A DNA stretch of 64,000 bases, from NCBI RefSeq assembly GCF_002855575.1, contig NZ_PKRQ01000002.1, positions 682,001-746,000 of the forward strand, given 5' to 3'. Positions 1-8,648 of the stretch are shown here, piece by piece (position 1 is the stretch's first letter; each line of letters begins with the position of its first letter). The position numbers and the translations under genes were made by a program. The notes under the pieces were generated by a model. It was not told the origin of the DNA. It saw only the letters and a program-made list of their open reading frames with translations, and ran no database searches. The DNA comes from Tabrizicola sp. TH137. GTDB taxonomy: Bacteria; Pseudomonadota; Alphaproteobacteria; Rhodobacterales; Rhodobacteraceae.

Positions 1-1291
1 TGTGATAGCCGCCCGGCGCGGCATCCCAGATCTTGTGCAACTCGCCCGGCATGGTGCCCGCCGCGCCCATCACGATGGTCGCCGGGCCAGAGGCGCGCTG
101 CACCGCACCCACCACCTGCATGTCGGTGGGCAGGGCGTTGCCCGCCGCAGGGGCCGCCTTGACCGCCGCCTTGGCCGCCGCCCAATCCGCCTTCAGCCGC
201 GCATCGGGGGCGGCAAAGCGCAGGCCCTTGATCGCCCCGCCCAGCCGTTCCAGCGCGACCCGCGCATCGGACACAAGGCTGATCGCGCCATGCTTGCCCG
301 CATCATAGGGCTGCACATTGATGGAAAGGATGCGGCGCGCGGGGTTCTTGAACAGCGACCAGGACCCCGTGGTGAAATCCTGGAACCGCGTGCCAAGGCC
401 GATCACCAGATCGGCGCTTTCGCAGATGATATTGGCCGAAGAGGCGCCGGTCACGCCCACGGGGCCGAAGTTCAGATCATGGTCATGCGCCAAGGCCGAC
501 TTGCCCGCCTGGGTTTCCACCACCGGGATGCCATGTTCGGCGGCAAATCCGGCCAGCGCCGCCTCGGCCCCCGAATAGATCACGCCGCCGCCCGCCACGA
601 TCACCGGCGCTTTCGCCGCCTTGATCGCCGCGATGGCCGCCTCCAGTTCCGCCTGATCGGGCTCCGGGCGGCGGATGCGCCAGACCTTGGGGGTGAAGAA
701 GCTTTCAGGGTAATCATAGGCCTCGGCCTGCACGTCCTGACAGAAGGCCAGCGTGACAGGCCCGCATTCCGCCGGGTCCGTCATCACCCGCAGGGCGCGG
801 GGCAGCGCGGTCAGAATATGTTCGGGCCGCGTGATGCGGTCGAAATAGCGGCTGACGGGGCGGAAGCAGTCATTCGCACTCACCGTGCCATCGGCGAAAT
901 CCTCCACCTGTTGAAGCACAGGGTCGGGCGCGCGATTGGCAAAGACATCGCCGGGGATGATCAGCAGCGGCAGGCGGTTCACATAGGCCAGCGCGGCGGC
1001 GGTCACCACATTGGTCGCGCCGGGGCCGATGGAGGTGGTCACCGCCATGGCCTTGCGCCGCTTTTGCGCCTTGGCATAGGCGATGGCGGTATGGGCCATG
1101 GTCTGTTCGTTATGCCCGCGCCAGGTGGGAAAGACGTCGCGCGCACCATGCAGCGCCTCGCCCAGGCCTGCCACATTGCCATGGCCGAAGATCGCCCAGA
1201 TGCCTTCGATGAAACGGGTGCCATCCTCGGCCTGCTGGTTGGCCAGCCAACGCACCATGGCCTGCGCTGCGGTCAGTCGGACGGTTGTCAT
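1..1291 (-). CDS. iolD: 3D-(3,5/4)-trihydroxycyclohexane-1,2-dione hydrolase, partial (C-terminus beyond window)
   Basis: This is a thiamine-diphosphate enzyme of myo-inositol catabolism that opens the ring of trihydroxycyclohexanedione to give 5-deoxyglucuronate; it is cytosolic. About 430 codons are present, against roughly 610 in the full family, because the 3' end runs off the window. The N-terminal TPP-binding domain is clear: an RGHNEQ segment with a Glu near residue 62 in the place of the glutamate that activates the cofactor, then a TTSIGPGATN segment near residues 86-95. The central domain (GGGVIYSGAEAAL, then GLGTRFQDFTTGS) matches TPP-enzyme architecture. The ATG at 1291 overlaps the iolC stop by four bases (ATGA), so the two are translationally coupled. 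No internal stop or frameshift was seen. Confidence 0.93.
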   Translation of the reverse strand, partial: MTTVRLTAAQAMVRWLANQQAEDGTRFIEGIWAIFGHGNVAGLGEALHGARDVFPTWRGHNEQTMAHTAIAYAKAQKRRKAMAVTTSIGPGATNVVTAAALAYVNRLPLLIIPGDVFANRAPDPVLQQVEDFADGTVSANDCFRPVSRYFDRITRPEHILTALPRALRVMTDPAECGPVTLAFCQDVQAEAYDYPESFFTPKVWRIRRPEPDQAELEAAIAAIKAAKAPVIVAGGGVIYSGAEAALAGFAAEHGIPVVETQAGKSALAHDHDLNFGPVGVTGASSANIICESADLVIGLGTRFQDFTTGSWSLFKNPARRILSINVQPYDAGKHGAISLVSDARVALERLGGAIKGLRFAAPDARLKADWAAAKAAVKAAPAAGNALPTDMQVVGAVQRASGPATIVMGAAGTMPGELHKIWDAAPGGYH

Positions 1292-3204
1292 GCGGCTTTC
1301 TCCCCCTTGGCGCGCGCCTCGTCCCAGATCAGGCACAGGCGGCGGTATCTCTCCACCATCATGGCGATGGCCTCCTCGTCGCCCAGGGACCCTGCCAGCC
1401 AGCCGCGTGCGGCATCGGCAAAGATGGTGCGACCCACAGCGAAACCCTTCACCAGTTCATGCCGCGCGGCAAGGGCCAGCGAGGCGGCCAACTGATCCTC
1501 CGGCGCGTCCAGCCCCAGCACCACGATGCCGCGCACATGGGCATCGCGCGAGGTGATGGCGGTGCAGGCATTGGTCCAGGCGGCATCGGTGGCAAAGGGC
1601 TCCAGCTTCCACCAATCCGGGTAAACCCCAAGGTCATAGAACCTTTCTATGACCCGCGCCGAAGTCATGTCATCCACCGGGCCGACCTTGGAGGGGATCA
1701 CTTCCAGCAGCATCTCCAGCCGGTTGCGGCGGCAGGCATGGAACAGGCGGAGGACCGTCTCTTCCTGCTGCGCCTTCATCTCGGCCGCGTCATCCGGGTG
1801 GTAGAAGCACAGCACCTTGACCACATGGCCCAGCGGCCATTCCGACAGCCCGCCGAAATCGGGGCCCAGTTCGGGTTCCAGCGTCAGGGGCCGCGACCCC
1901 GGCCATTCCACCGGCCGCCCGATCCAAAGGCCCGTCCCGGCCGCGGCATGCAGCGCGCGGCGGCCAAGGCGGTTGTCGCAGAGGATGCCATGGCCTGGCT
2001 GGCCATCCGCCACGGTCAGCGCCGCCTTCAGGCAAAGCTCCTTGAAAGCGCCGATCCTGGCGGGGGTCGCGCCCTCCATCGCCTCAAGCTGCATCCGGTG
2101 ATCGAAGGCGAAGACCCGCATGCTGGACCAGTCGCCATGGCGGTTGGTGGACCAGTGGATCTGCTCCAGCGCCGCATCCTTGCGCAGCGCCTTTTCCTTG
2201 ACACCCCGGTTCAGGAAGAACTGCAATTCCTCCCAGGACGGATAGGCGGGGGTGCAGCCGTGGCGGGATACGGCAAAGGCCCCGCAGGCATTGGCGTATT
2301 TCAGCGCCACAGGCCAGGGTTCGCCATCCAGCCAGCCTTTCAGCAGGCCGGACATGAAGCCATCCCCCGCCCCCAGCACATTGAAGACCTCGATCGGAAA
2401 GCCGGGGCCGGATTCCCCTTCATCCAACGTGTCGGGAATGGCACCGGTGAAGGCCACCGCCCCCATCGGCCCGCGCTTGCAGACGAGCGTGGCCTTCGAC
2501 ACCGCCCGCACCGCGCGCAGGGCGGCGATGGTATCGGTCGTGCCGCCCGCGATGTGGAACTCTTCCTCGGTTCCGACGATCAGGTCGAAGTAATGCAGGG
2601 TCGATTGCAGCTTGGCCGTCACGGCGGCGCTTTCGATGAAGCGGCTTTCGCCCGCGCCATGCCCAGCCAGCCCCCAGAGGTTCGGGCGATAGTCGATGTC
2701 CAGCGCCGTCTGCAATCCGTGCTTGCGCGCCAGCGCCAGCGCCTTGATCACCGCCGCCTCGGTCTGCGGATGGGAAAGATGCGTGCCGGTCGCCACCACG
2801 GCCCGCGCCTCGGCGATGAAAGCCTCTTCGATATCCGCCTCGCAGAGCGCCATGTCGGCGCAATTCTCGCGGTAGAAGATCAGGGGGAATTGCGTTTCAT
2901 CCCGGATGCCCAGCAGGACCAGCGCCGTCAGACGCTCCGGATCGGTCTTCACGCCCCGCACATCGACGCCTTCCCGCGCCAGTTCCTCGCGGATGAAGCG
3001 GCCCATATGTTCGTCGCCCACCCGGGTGATGAGGGCCGAGCGCAGGCCCAGCCGCGCAGTGCCCGCCGCCATGTTGGTGGGGCTGCCGCCGATGTATTTC
3101 TGGAAGGATCCCATATCCTCCAGCCGCCCGCCGACCTGCGCGCCGTAAAGATCGACCGATGACCGGCCGATGGTGATGACATCAAGCGTCCTGGCTGGCG
3201 ACAC
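1288..3204 (-). CDS. iolC: 5-dehydro-2-deoxygluconokinase fused to a DUF2090 (IolJ-type aldolase-like) domain
   Basis: This is a two-domain inositol-catabolism protein of about 638 residues. The N-terminal half is a PfkB-family sugar kinase: GGSPTNMAAG near residue 40 and the catalytic NVLGAGDGFMSG motif near residue 290. It should phosphorylate 2-deoxy-5-keto-gluconate. The C-terminal half is the DUF2090 domain, usually considered the phosphoketogluconate aldolase partner, so one chain may do two consecutive steps. An upstream ATG at 3222 has no ribosome site. The GTG at 3204 directly follows a GGAGGAGGAA Shine-Dalgarno run and gives MSPARTLDVITIG, so I prefer it. It lies 97 bases after iolR on the same strand, with an IolR-type box between, and overlaps iolD by ATGA. 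Confidence 0.92.
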   Translation of the reverse strand: MSPARTLDVITIGRSSVDLYGAQVGGRLEDMGSFQKYIGGSPTNMAAGTARLGLRSALITRVGDEHMGRFIREELAREGVDVRGVKTDPERLTALVLLGIRDETQFPLIFYRENCADMALCEADIEEAFIAEARAVVATGTHLSHPQTEAAVIKALALARKHGLQTALDIDYRPNLWGLAGHGAGESRFIESAAVTAKLQSTLHYFDLIVGTEEEFHIAGGTTDTIAALRAVRAVSKATLVCKRGPMGAVAFTGAIPDTLDEGESGPGFPIEVFNVLGAGDGFMSGLLKGWLDGEPWPVALKYANACGAFAVSRHGCTPAYPSWEELQFFLNRGVKEKALRKDAALEQIHWSTNRHGDWSSMRVFAFDHRMQLEAMEGATPARIGAFKELCLKAALTVADGQPGHGILCDNRLGRRALHAAAGTGLWIGRPVEWPGSRPLTLEPELGPDFGGLSEWPLGHVVKVLCFYHPDDAAEMKAQQEETVLRLFHACRRNRLEMLLEVIPSKVGPVDDMTSARVIERFYDLGVYPDWWKLEPFATDAAWTNACTAITSRDAHVRGIVVLGLDAPEDQLAASLALAARHELVKGFAVGRTIFADAARGWLAGSLGDEEAIAMMVERYRRLCLIWDEARAKGEKAA

Positions 3205-3259
3205 GGTTCCTCCTCCGGCCATGGCCTGCGGTGCAGGGATTCGGCCCGTCCTGTGTTTT

Positions 3260-3273
3260 GGAATTTTTATTCC
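3260..3273. promoter_or_regulatory. IolR-type operator GGAA-N6-TTCC upstream of iolCD
   Basis: A 14-base element, GGAATTTTTATTCC, sits 56 bases upstream of the chosen iolC start. GGAA-N6-TTCC is the motif I recall reported for IolR in rhizobia. The same pattern occurs upstream of the regulator gene in this window (4141-4154), which makes chance less likely. Repression of iolCD relieved by an inositol breakdown product is the inferred role. Confidence 0.6.
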
Positions 3274-3301
3274 ATTCCGTAAGGCGAGGAAAGCGCTTTC
3301 T

Positions 3302-4105
3302 TCAGCCCCGCGCCGACCCCACCGCCACGGCCAGCGCGATGGACAGGGCCAATGTCGCCGAAAGCGACCGGAAGGCCCCGAAATCCACCTCCGGCACCGT
3401 AAGGACGGTGCTGCAATGGCGGGCGAGCGGGCTGGTCAGCCGGTCGGTGATCCCGATCACGGCAAGGCCGCGCATCTGCGCATCCTGCGCCAAAGCGAGG
3501 GTTTCGTCGGAATAGGGGGCGAAGGTGATGGCGATGCAGGCATCGCCCGCCCGCAGCGCATGGCGATGGTCGAGCTTGCCCGCCCCGTCATGCAGCATGG
3601 CCGGCACCTGCATCTTCTCGAAGACATAGGTCAGGTAGCTTGCCACCGGATAGGCGCGGCGCAGCCCCACCACATGCAGCGTCCCGGCCTGTGCCAGTTG
3701 CGCCACGGCCTGCGCCAGCGCCGCCTCATCCACCGATTTGGCAAGCTGTTCCAGCGACAGCCGCCCGGCCTCGACAAATTCCGCCAGAAGCGCGGCAGGG
3801 CTGCCGGCGCCGCCCTCCTTCAGGTTCTTCAGCCGCGTCGCGTAATCGGGCCAGCCGGGGCTATAGGCCTCGCGGAACAGGCGCTGCATTTCGGAAAAGC
3901 CGGAGAATCCGAGGATCTGGCAAAAGCGCATCAACGCCGAAGGCGGCACATCGGCACCGGCGGCCAGTTCCGCCACGGTGGACACGGCGATGCGGTCGGT
4001 ATTGGCCGCGATATACTCGGCGCATTGGCGCAGGCGCTTTGGCAGGGTTTCCGTCACCTCGGCCAGACGCAGGCGGAAATCGTCGATGCTGGCCGGTGCG
4101 GTCAT
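3302..4105 (-). CDS. iolR: RpiR/MurR-family transcriptional regulator of inositol catabolism (IolR-like)
   Basis: A 267-residue regulator with an N-terminal RpiR helix-turn-helix domain (about residues 10-85, including ADVPPSALMRFCQILGFSGF) and a C-terminal SIS sugar-phosphate-binding domain (about 125-255). The latter includes GTLHVVGLRRAYPVASYLTYVF and ITFAPYSDETLALA. It likely senses an inositol-derived phosphosugar. The reading frame is open further upstream, but ATG 4105 (MTAPASIDDFRLRL) fits the family N-terminus and has a GGGGAC ribosome-site-like sequence. It is the first gene of the minus-strand iolR-iolC-iolD set, and a GGAA-N6-TTCC box 35 bases upstream suggests autoregulation. Confidence 0.87.
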   Translation of the reverse strand: MTAPASIDDFRLRLAEVTETLPKRLRQCAEYIAANTDRIAVSTVAELAAGADVPPSALMRFCQILGFSGFSEMQRLFREAYSPGWPDYATRLKNLKEGGAGSPAALLAEFVEAGRLSLEQLAKSVDEAALAQAVAQLAQAGTLHVVGLRRAYPVASYLTYVFEKMQVPAMLHDGAGKLDHRHALRAGDACIAITFAPYSDETLALAQDAQMRGLAVIGITDRLTSPLARHCSTVLTVPEVDFGAFRSLSATLALSIALAVAVGSARG

Positions 4106-4140
4106 GGTTGTCCCCGTTTGGAGGCGCAGGCTAGCAGCGT

Positions 4141-4154
4141 GGAACGAATATTCC
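4141..4154. promoter_or_regulatory. IolR-type operator GGAA-N6-TTCC upstream of iolR
   Basis: GGAACGAATATTCC fits GGAA-N6-TTCC exactly, like the site at 3260-3273. It lies just upstream of the iolR start at 4105, in a position where the regulator could repress its own promoter. A further TTCC...GGAA arrangement follows (4151-4168) with a different spacing, so occupancy could extend beyond the core box. Confidence 0.55.
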
Positions 4155-4176
4155 AACCGTTTCTGGAACGGCGGCG

Positions 4177-4287
4177 GCGATTTCTGGCACAGAAATCGCG
4201 GCGGAATTTGACGCAAATTCCGGGCTCCCACCGTCCGGGCCCGATGTCTGCGTCAGACATCGCCGCGAAAAATGCGTCATTTTTCGC
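4177..4287. repeat. Array of four short perfect hairpins arranged symmetrically (2 + 2)
   Basis: Four perfect inverted repeats follow one another: 4177-4199 (10-bp stem), 4202-4222 (9 bp), 4242-4262 (9 bp) and 4265-4287 (10 bp). Every stem closes with TG, then a three-base loop (GCA, ACG, CGT, CGT), then CA. The outer pair begin GCGA and the inner pair begin CG. Hairpins 1 and 2 are joined by GG, and 3 and 4 by CC, so the block reads as two inverted copies of a two-hairpin unit around a 19-base centre. Stem sequences differ, but every base pair is kept. The last hairpin touches the stop codon of the carbonic anhydrase gene. There is no strong T-tract, so simple termination is not obvious. Confidence 0.8.
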
Positions 4288-4805
4288 TACAGCGCCCGCA
4301 GCCCCGCACGAAAGCGCATCGCATTGGCCCGATAGCCCGCCGCCGATTGCAACAGCCGCGCCCGCGCCTCGGCATCCAGCTCCCGCACCACCTTGCCGGG
4401 GCTGCCCATGACCAGCGATCCGTCCGGGATCTCCTTGCCTTCGGTGACAAGGGCGCAGGCCCCGATCAGGCAGCCCTTCCCGATCCGCGCCCCGTTCAGG
4501 ATGGTGGCCCCCATCCCGATCAAGGACCCTTCCCCGATCGTGCAGCCATGCAGCATCGCCTTGTGGCCGATGGTGCAATCGGCCCCGATCACCAGCGGAT
4601 AGCCCATGTCGGTGTGCAACACGCAGGCCTCCTGCACATTCGACCCCCGGCCCACACGGATTTCCTCGTTATCCCCGCGCAGCGTCGCGCCGAACCAGAC
4701 CGAGGCGCCCGCCTCCAGCACCACCCGCCCGATGATATTGGCATCCGGTGCGACCCAGGCCTCCGGGTCCACCTGCGGTTCCACCCCGTCGAGTGCATAG
4801 ATCAT
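4287..4805 (-). CDS. Gamma-class carbonic anhydrase family protein
   Basis: A 172-residue left-handed beta-helix protein built from hexapeptide repeats ([40 protein letters not shown]). Three histidines at about positions 64, 81 and 86 match the zinc ligands of gamma carbonic anhydrase-like proteins, so a metal-dependent trimer is expected. Whether it hydrates CO2 or belongs to an uncharacterised YrdA/PaaY-like branch cannot be told from sequence alone. It overlaps gmk by four bases on the same strand, forming a yicC-gmk-gamma-CA row. Its stop codon abuts the four-hairpin array. Confidence 0.88.
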   Translation of the reverse strand: MIYALDGVEPQVDPEAWVAPDANIIGRVVLEAGASVWFGATLRGDNEEIRVGRGSNVQEACVLHTDMGYPLVIGADCTIGHKAMLHGCTIGEGSLIGMGATILNGARIGKGCLIGACALVTEGKEIPDGSLVMGSPGKVVRELDAEARARLLQSAAGYRANAMRFRAGLRAL

Positions 4806-5437
4806 CGCGCCTCAAACTCCCGGTTCAGGCCGCGCACGAAATCGGCCAGCCCCGGCTGGCGGTCGCGGCGCAGGCGTTCGGCGGCGAGGATCGTCTTCAA
4901 CCTGTCAAAGGTCGCTTCCAGATCCTCGTTCACCAGCACATAGTCATATTCCGCCCAATGGCTGATCTCGTCGCGGCTTTTCGCCATGCGGCCCGCGATC
5001 ACCTCGTCGCTGTCCTGCCCACGCCCGCGCAGGCGGCGGTCAAGCTCTGCGATGGAGGGGGGCAGAACGAAGATCGACACCACGTCGCGGCCCAGCGAGG
5101 AACTGGTGATCTGCTGCCCGCCCTGCCAGTCGATGTCGAAGACCGTGTCGCAGCCGTCCTTCATATTGGCCTCCACCGGCCCGCGCGGCGTGCCGTAGAG
5201 GTTTCCGAAAACCTCGGCATGTTCCAGCATCTCGCCCGCCGCGACCATCGCCTCGAATTCGGCGCGCGAGCGGAAGAAATACTCGCGCCCATCCTGTTCG
5301 CCCGGCCGCGGGGCGCGCGTCGTGGCCGAGACGGAAAAGCGCATGGACGGATCCCACGCCATCAGCATCCGCGTCAGGGTCGATTTCCCCGCCCCCGAGG
5401 GCGAGGAGAGGATGAGGAGAAGCCCCTTGCGCGCCAT
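4802..5437 (-). CDS. gmk: Guanylate kinase
   Basis: A 211-residue nucleotide kinase converting GMP to GDP with ATP in the cytosol. The P-loop [10 protein letters not shown] occupies about residues 10-19. It is followed by the GMP-binding region ([21 protein letters not shown]) and the [14 protein letters not shown] segment, all in family order and at normal length. It sits two bases after the yicC stop and overlaps the downstream carbonic anhydrase gene by four bases. The yicC-gmk pairing is widely conserved in bacteria. Confidence 0.96.
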   Translation of the reverse strand: MARKGLLLILSSPSGAGKSTLTRMLMAWDPSMRFSVSATTRAPRPGEQDGREYFFRSRAEFEAMVAAGEMLEHAEVFGNLYGTPRGPVEANMKDGCDTVFDIDWQGGQQITSSSLGRDVVSIFVLPPSIAELDRRLRGRGQDSDEVIAGRMAKSRDEISHWAEYDYVLVNEDLEATFDRLKTILAAERLRRDRQPGLADFVRGLNREFEAR

Positions 5438-5439
5438 GC

Positions 5440-6339
5440 CTATTCCACGTTCTGAACCTGTTCGCGCATCTGATCTATGACCGTTTTCAGGTCAAGCCCG
5501 ATCCGGGTCAGGCTGAGCGCCTGCGCCTTGGAACAGAGCGTGTTCGCCTCGCGCATGAATTCCTGCATCAGGAAATCGAACTTGCGCCCCACCGGGCCGC
5601 TTTCGGCCAGCAGGTCGCGGGCGGCGGCGACATGGGCGGTCAGGCGGTCCATCTCCTCCGTCACGTCGTTCTTCACAGCGATCAGGGCCAGTTCCTGCGT
5701 CAGCCGCGCCTCATCCACACCGTCGGCATTGGCGATGACCTTTGCCAGTGCCTCCTTCAGCGCGGCGGCACTCGCCTCGCGCCGCGCCTCGGCCTCGGTC
5801 CTCGCGGCGGTGGTCAGGGCCGCGATCCGGTCCAGTTGCGCCGCGATCACCGCCGCAAGGGCCGCGCCCTCGGCGGCGCGCATTGCGTTGAACTCGGCCA
5901 GCAGGGGCGGCAGATCGGCCAGGATCGCCGCGCGCAGCGGCGCGGTGTCCTCATCGGCGGCGGTCAGGTCCAGAACGCCGCGCACCGCCAGCACATCGGC
6001 CGCCGTCGCCTGCGCCAGCGTCACCCCCGCCGCCATCGCCGCCGCCTCCACCTCGCCCAAGGCGCGCAGCACAGCGGCCAGCGCGGCGGGGTTGATGCGC
6101 AGCCCATCGGCCCCCTCGCCCGCCGCATCGCGCGCCACCTTGAGCGAGAGCGACACATTCCCCCGCCCCAGCGCGCGGCCCAGTTCGGTGCGCAGCCCCG
6201 CCTCCAGCCCGTCGATCCAGTCCGGCACCCGCAGCCGCAGATCGAGCCCCTTGCCATTCACCGCCCGCAGGTCCCAGGTCCAGCCATGGCCCGCCCCCTG
6301 CCCCTTGCGGGTGGCGAAACCGGTCATCGAAAGGGTCAT
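5440..6339 (-). CDS. YicC/YloC-family endoribonuclease
   Basis: A 299-residue protein of the YicC family, which recent work describes as an RNA-degrading endoribonuclease. The signature N-terminus [11 protein letters not shown] is present, with the conserved SVNSK-like patch as [14 protein letters not shown]. The C-terminus ends in the family block [23 protein letters not shown]. The frame opens 45 bases earlier, but ATG 6339 follows an AGGAGAC ribosome site and starts exactly at the family motif. It is the first gene of the yicC-gmk-carbonic anhydrase row. Confidence 0.93.
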   Translation of the reverse strand: MTLSMTGFATRKGQGAGHGWTWDLRAVNGKGLDLRLRVPDWIDGLEAGLRTELGRALGRGNVSLSLKVARDAAGEGADGLRINPAALAAVLRALGEVEAAAMAAGVTLAQATAADVLAVRGVLDLTAADEDTAPLRAAILADLPPLLAEFNAMRAAEGAALAAVIAAQLDRIAALTTAARTEAEARREASAAALKEALAKVIANADGVDEARLTQELALIAVKNDVTEEMDRLTAHVAAARDLLAESGPVGRKFDFLMQEFMREANTLCSKAQALSLTRIGLDLKTVIDQMREQVQNVE

Positions 6340-6475
6340 GCCTGTCTCCTGAATCCTCGGGCCTCGGCGGGGTGTAACCCGCATGGCTAACCGCTTTGCG
6401 CGCCCTGCCGTTATTGGGGGTAACAGAGGGGCGAAACACGGGCAACCGGGCTTGTCGAAGCAGGAGCATGAGGCG

Positions 6476-7093
6476 ATGGAACGGAAGTGGATCGGAACTG
6501 CGGGACCAGCCGGGGGCGGGACGCTGTGGTCGTCCGGCGTCTTCCTGCGGCGGCTGTGGCAGGCGGCGCGGCGCGATCAGGCGCTGCCCCGGCGCGAGGC
6601 GCTGCCGCCGCGGCGGCTGACGCCGATCCTGTCGCAGCTTCTGCTGGTGGAACGCTGGTCGGCCGGGGTGCCGATCATCCGCTATGCCGGGCTGGATGTG
6701 ACCACGCTCTACGGCCAGGATCTGACCGACCGGCCGCTCTCGGTGCTGTTCGAGCCGGGCGCGCGGCCCGCGCTGGCCGAGGCGCTGGATCAGGTGCTGG
6801 ACGGGGCGCGCACGGTGGACATGGCGATCCTGTCGGATCAGGGGATGCTGCGCCCGCGCCTGGGGGGGCGGCTCACGCTCCTGCCGGTGGCCTGCGGGGC
6901 GACGGGGGCGATCTCGGCCCTGGGCTGCGTCGATCTGGACGGGCCGACCCGCCATCCGCCGCGCCGCTTCCGCATCGAACGGGTGCTGGGCGAAACGCTG
7001 ACACCGGCAGCATCACCCGCCGCAGCGGTCGAAGACAGCGCGCCCAGCTCTGCCCCCGTCCTCGCCTGGAGCCGGAGCGGCGGCCGCGCCTGA
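6476..7093 (+). CDS. PAS domain-containing protein (PAS_5/DUF1457-like)
   Basis: A protein of about 205 residues carrying the alphaproteobacterial PAS_5-type domain. The segment from LPRREALPPRRLTPILSQL to the aromatic-poor core GQDLTDRPLSVLFEPG and then LGCVDLDG follows that family's pattern. No output domain (kinase, GGDEF or HTH) is attached, so it is probably a stand-alone sensor or adaptor. The C-terminus is low-complexity and Ala/Ser/Pro-rich. The frame is open from 6383, but ATG 6476 has an AGGAG about ten bases upstream. It is divergent from yicC and convergent with the DAHP synthase gene. Confidence 0.7.
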   Translation: MERKWIGTAGPAGGGTLWSSGVFLRRLWQAARRDQALPRREALPPRRLTPILSQLLLVERWSAGVPIIRYAGLDVTTLYGQDLTDRPLSVLFEPGARPALAEALDQVLDGARTVDMAILSDQGMLRPRLGGRLTLLPVACGATGAISALGCVDLDGPTRHPPRRFRIERVLGETLTPAASPAAAVEDSAPSSAPVLAWSRSGGRA

Positions 7094-7120
7094 GGCGCGA
7101 CCCGCCGCTCCCGCCCGGGA

Positions 7121-8491
7121 TTACAGCGCCACGCGCCGCGCCGCACCGCGCAGCGTGGTCAGTTCCTCGGCCACGAGGAAGGCCAGTTCCAGCGACTGGC
7201 TGGCATTCAGCCGCGGGTCGCAGGCGGTGTGATACCGGTCCGACAGATCCTCATCCGTCACCGCGCGCAGGCCGCCGGTGCATTCGGTCACGTCCTTGCC
7301 CGTCATCTCGAAATGCACGCCGCCGGGGATCGTGCCTTCCGCCTTGTGGATGGCAAAGAACTCGCGCACCTCGCGCAGCACGCTGTCGAAGGGACGGGTC
7401 TTGTAGCCGGTGGACGACTTGATCGTGTTGCCATGCATCGGATCGCAGGACCAGACGACATTCGCCCCTTCCTGCTGCACCGTCTTGATCAGGCGCGGCA
7501 GATGCTCGCCCACCTTGCCCGCGCCGAAACGCGCGATCAGGGTCAGGCGGCCAGGTTCATTGGCCGGGTTCAGCTTGGCCATCAGGACCTTCAGGTCCTC
7601 TGCCGTGGTCGAAGGCCCGCATTTCAACCCGATCGGGTTCAGCACGCCGCGCGCGAATTCCACATGCGCGCCGTCCGGCTGGCGCGTGCGGTCGCCGATC
7701 CAGATCATGTGACCCGATCCCGCCACCGGCTGGCCGGTGATGGAATCGATGCGGCAGAGCGCCTCTTCATATTCCAGAAGCAGCGCCTCATGGCTGGTGT
7801 AGAAATCCACGGTCGCCAGCGTATGCGCCGTCTCGGCATTCACCCCGGCGGCGTTCATGAAATCCAGCGCGTCCGAGATGCGGTTCGACAATTCGCGATA
7901 GCGTTCGGCCTTGTCATGTTCGGCAAAGCCCAGCGTCCAGCTATGCACGCGATGGATATCGGCAAAGCCGCCCGTGCTGAAGGCGCGCAACAGGTTGAGC
8001 GAGGCCGCCGCCTGGGTATAGGCCTGCAACATCCGCTGCGGATCGGCGACCCGCGCCTCGGGTGTCGGATCGAAACCGTTGATGATGTCGCCCTTGTAGG
8101 AGGGCATCTCGACCCCGTTGATGACCTCGGTCGGCGCCGAGCGCGGCTTGGCGAATTGCCCCGCCATGCGGCCCACCTTGATGACCGGCACCTTTGCGCC
8201 ATAGGTGAGCACCACCGCCATCTGAAGCATGACGCGGAAAGTGTCGCGGATATTGTCGGCGCTGAATTCGGCAAAGCTTTCGGCACAGTCCCCGCCCTGC
8301 AACAGGAAGGCCTTGCCTTCCGCCGCCAGGGCAAGCTGTTTCTTCAGCTTGCGCGCCTCTCCGGCAAAGACCAGCGGCGGATATTTGGCAAGCTGCGCCT
8401 CGACGGCGGTCAGCGCGGCCTGATCCGGGTAATCGGGCATCTGGATGCGCGGCTTCGCGCGCCAATCCGTCTTTGTCCAGCCCTTGGTCAT
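7121..8491 (-). CDS. aroG: Class II 3-deoxy-7-phosphoheptulonate (DAHP) synthase
   Basis: A 456-residue class II (plant/actinobacterial-type) DAHP synthase, the first step of the shikimate pathway, condensing PEP and erythrose 4-phosphate. Recognisable blocks are [14 protein letters not shown] near residue 75, [40 protein letters not shown] and the C-terminal [16 protein letters not shown]. Its start is ATG 8491 ([14 protein letters not shown]); the frame extends further upstream but without homology. Metal-binding residues are expected in the Cys of GGDCAES and in the His and Glu of the later blocks. It stands alone and divergent from a GlxA-type regulator. The symbol follows common usage for this class. 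Confidence 0.93.
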   Translation of the reverse strand: MTKGWTKTDWRAKPRIQMPDYPDQAALTAVEAQLAKYPPLVFAGEARKLKKQLALAAEGKAFLLQGGDCAESFAEFSADNIRDTFRVMLQMAVVLTYGAKVPVIKVGRMAGQFAKPRSAPTEVINGVEMPSYKGDIINGFDPTPEARVADPQRMLQAYTQAAASLNLLRAFSTGGFADIHRVHSWTLGFAEHDKAERYRELSNRISDALDFMNAAGVNAETAHTLATVDFYTSHEALLLEYEEALCRIDSITGQPVAGSGHMIWIGDRTRQPDGAHVEFARGVLNPIGLKCGPSTTAEDLKVLMAKLNPANEPGRLTLIARFGAGKVGEHLPRLIKTVQQEGANVVWSCDPMHGNTIKSSTGYKTRPFDSVLREVREFFAIHKAEGTIPGGVHFEMTGKDVTECTGGLRAVTDEDLSDRYHTACDPRLNASQSLELAFLVAEELTTLRGAARRVAL

Positions 8492-8648
8492 CGGTCTTCT
8501 CCGAAAGTTTGCGGCAACGGGCGCGGTATAAGGATTAAGCCGCGCGATGCAAAGGGAGAAACGCGTCACCTTTCCGTCGGTATTGCCCTTGCAGTCAAAA
8601 TATTTTCCTGATTGGGTGTGTCGAAATCCGACATGCGCAGGTCGCATC

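Noticed and set aside
4177-4287. CRISPR array
   Set aside because: The four units are palindromes with different stems and no spacers of constant length; no cas gene is nearby.
8619-8633. TGTCG...CGACA dyad as an operator of the GlxA-type regulator
   Set aside because: Only five bases per arm and not repeated at a target gene; mentioned with the gene but too weak to stand alone.
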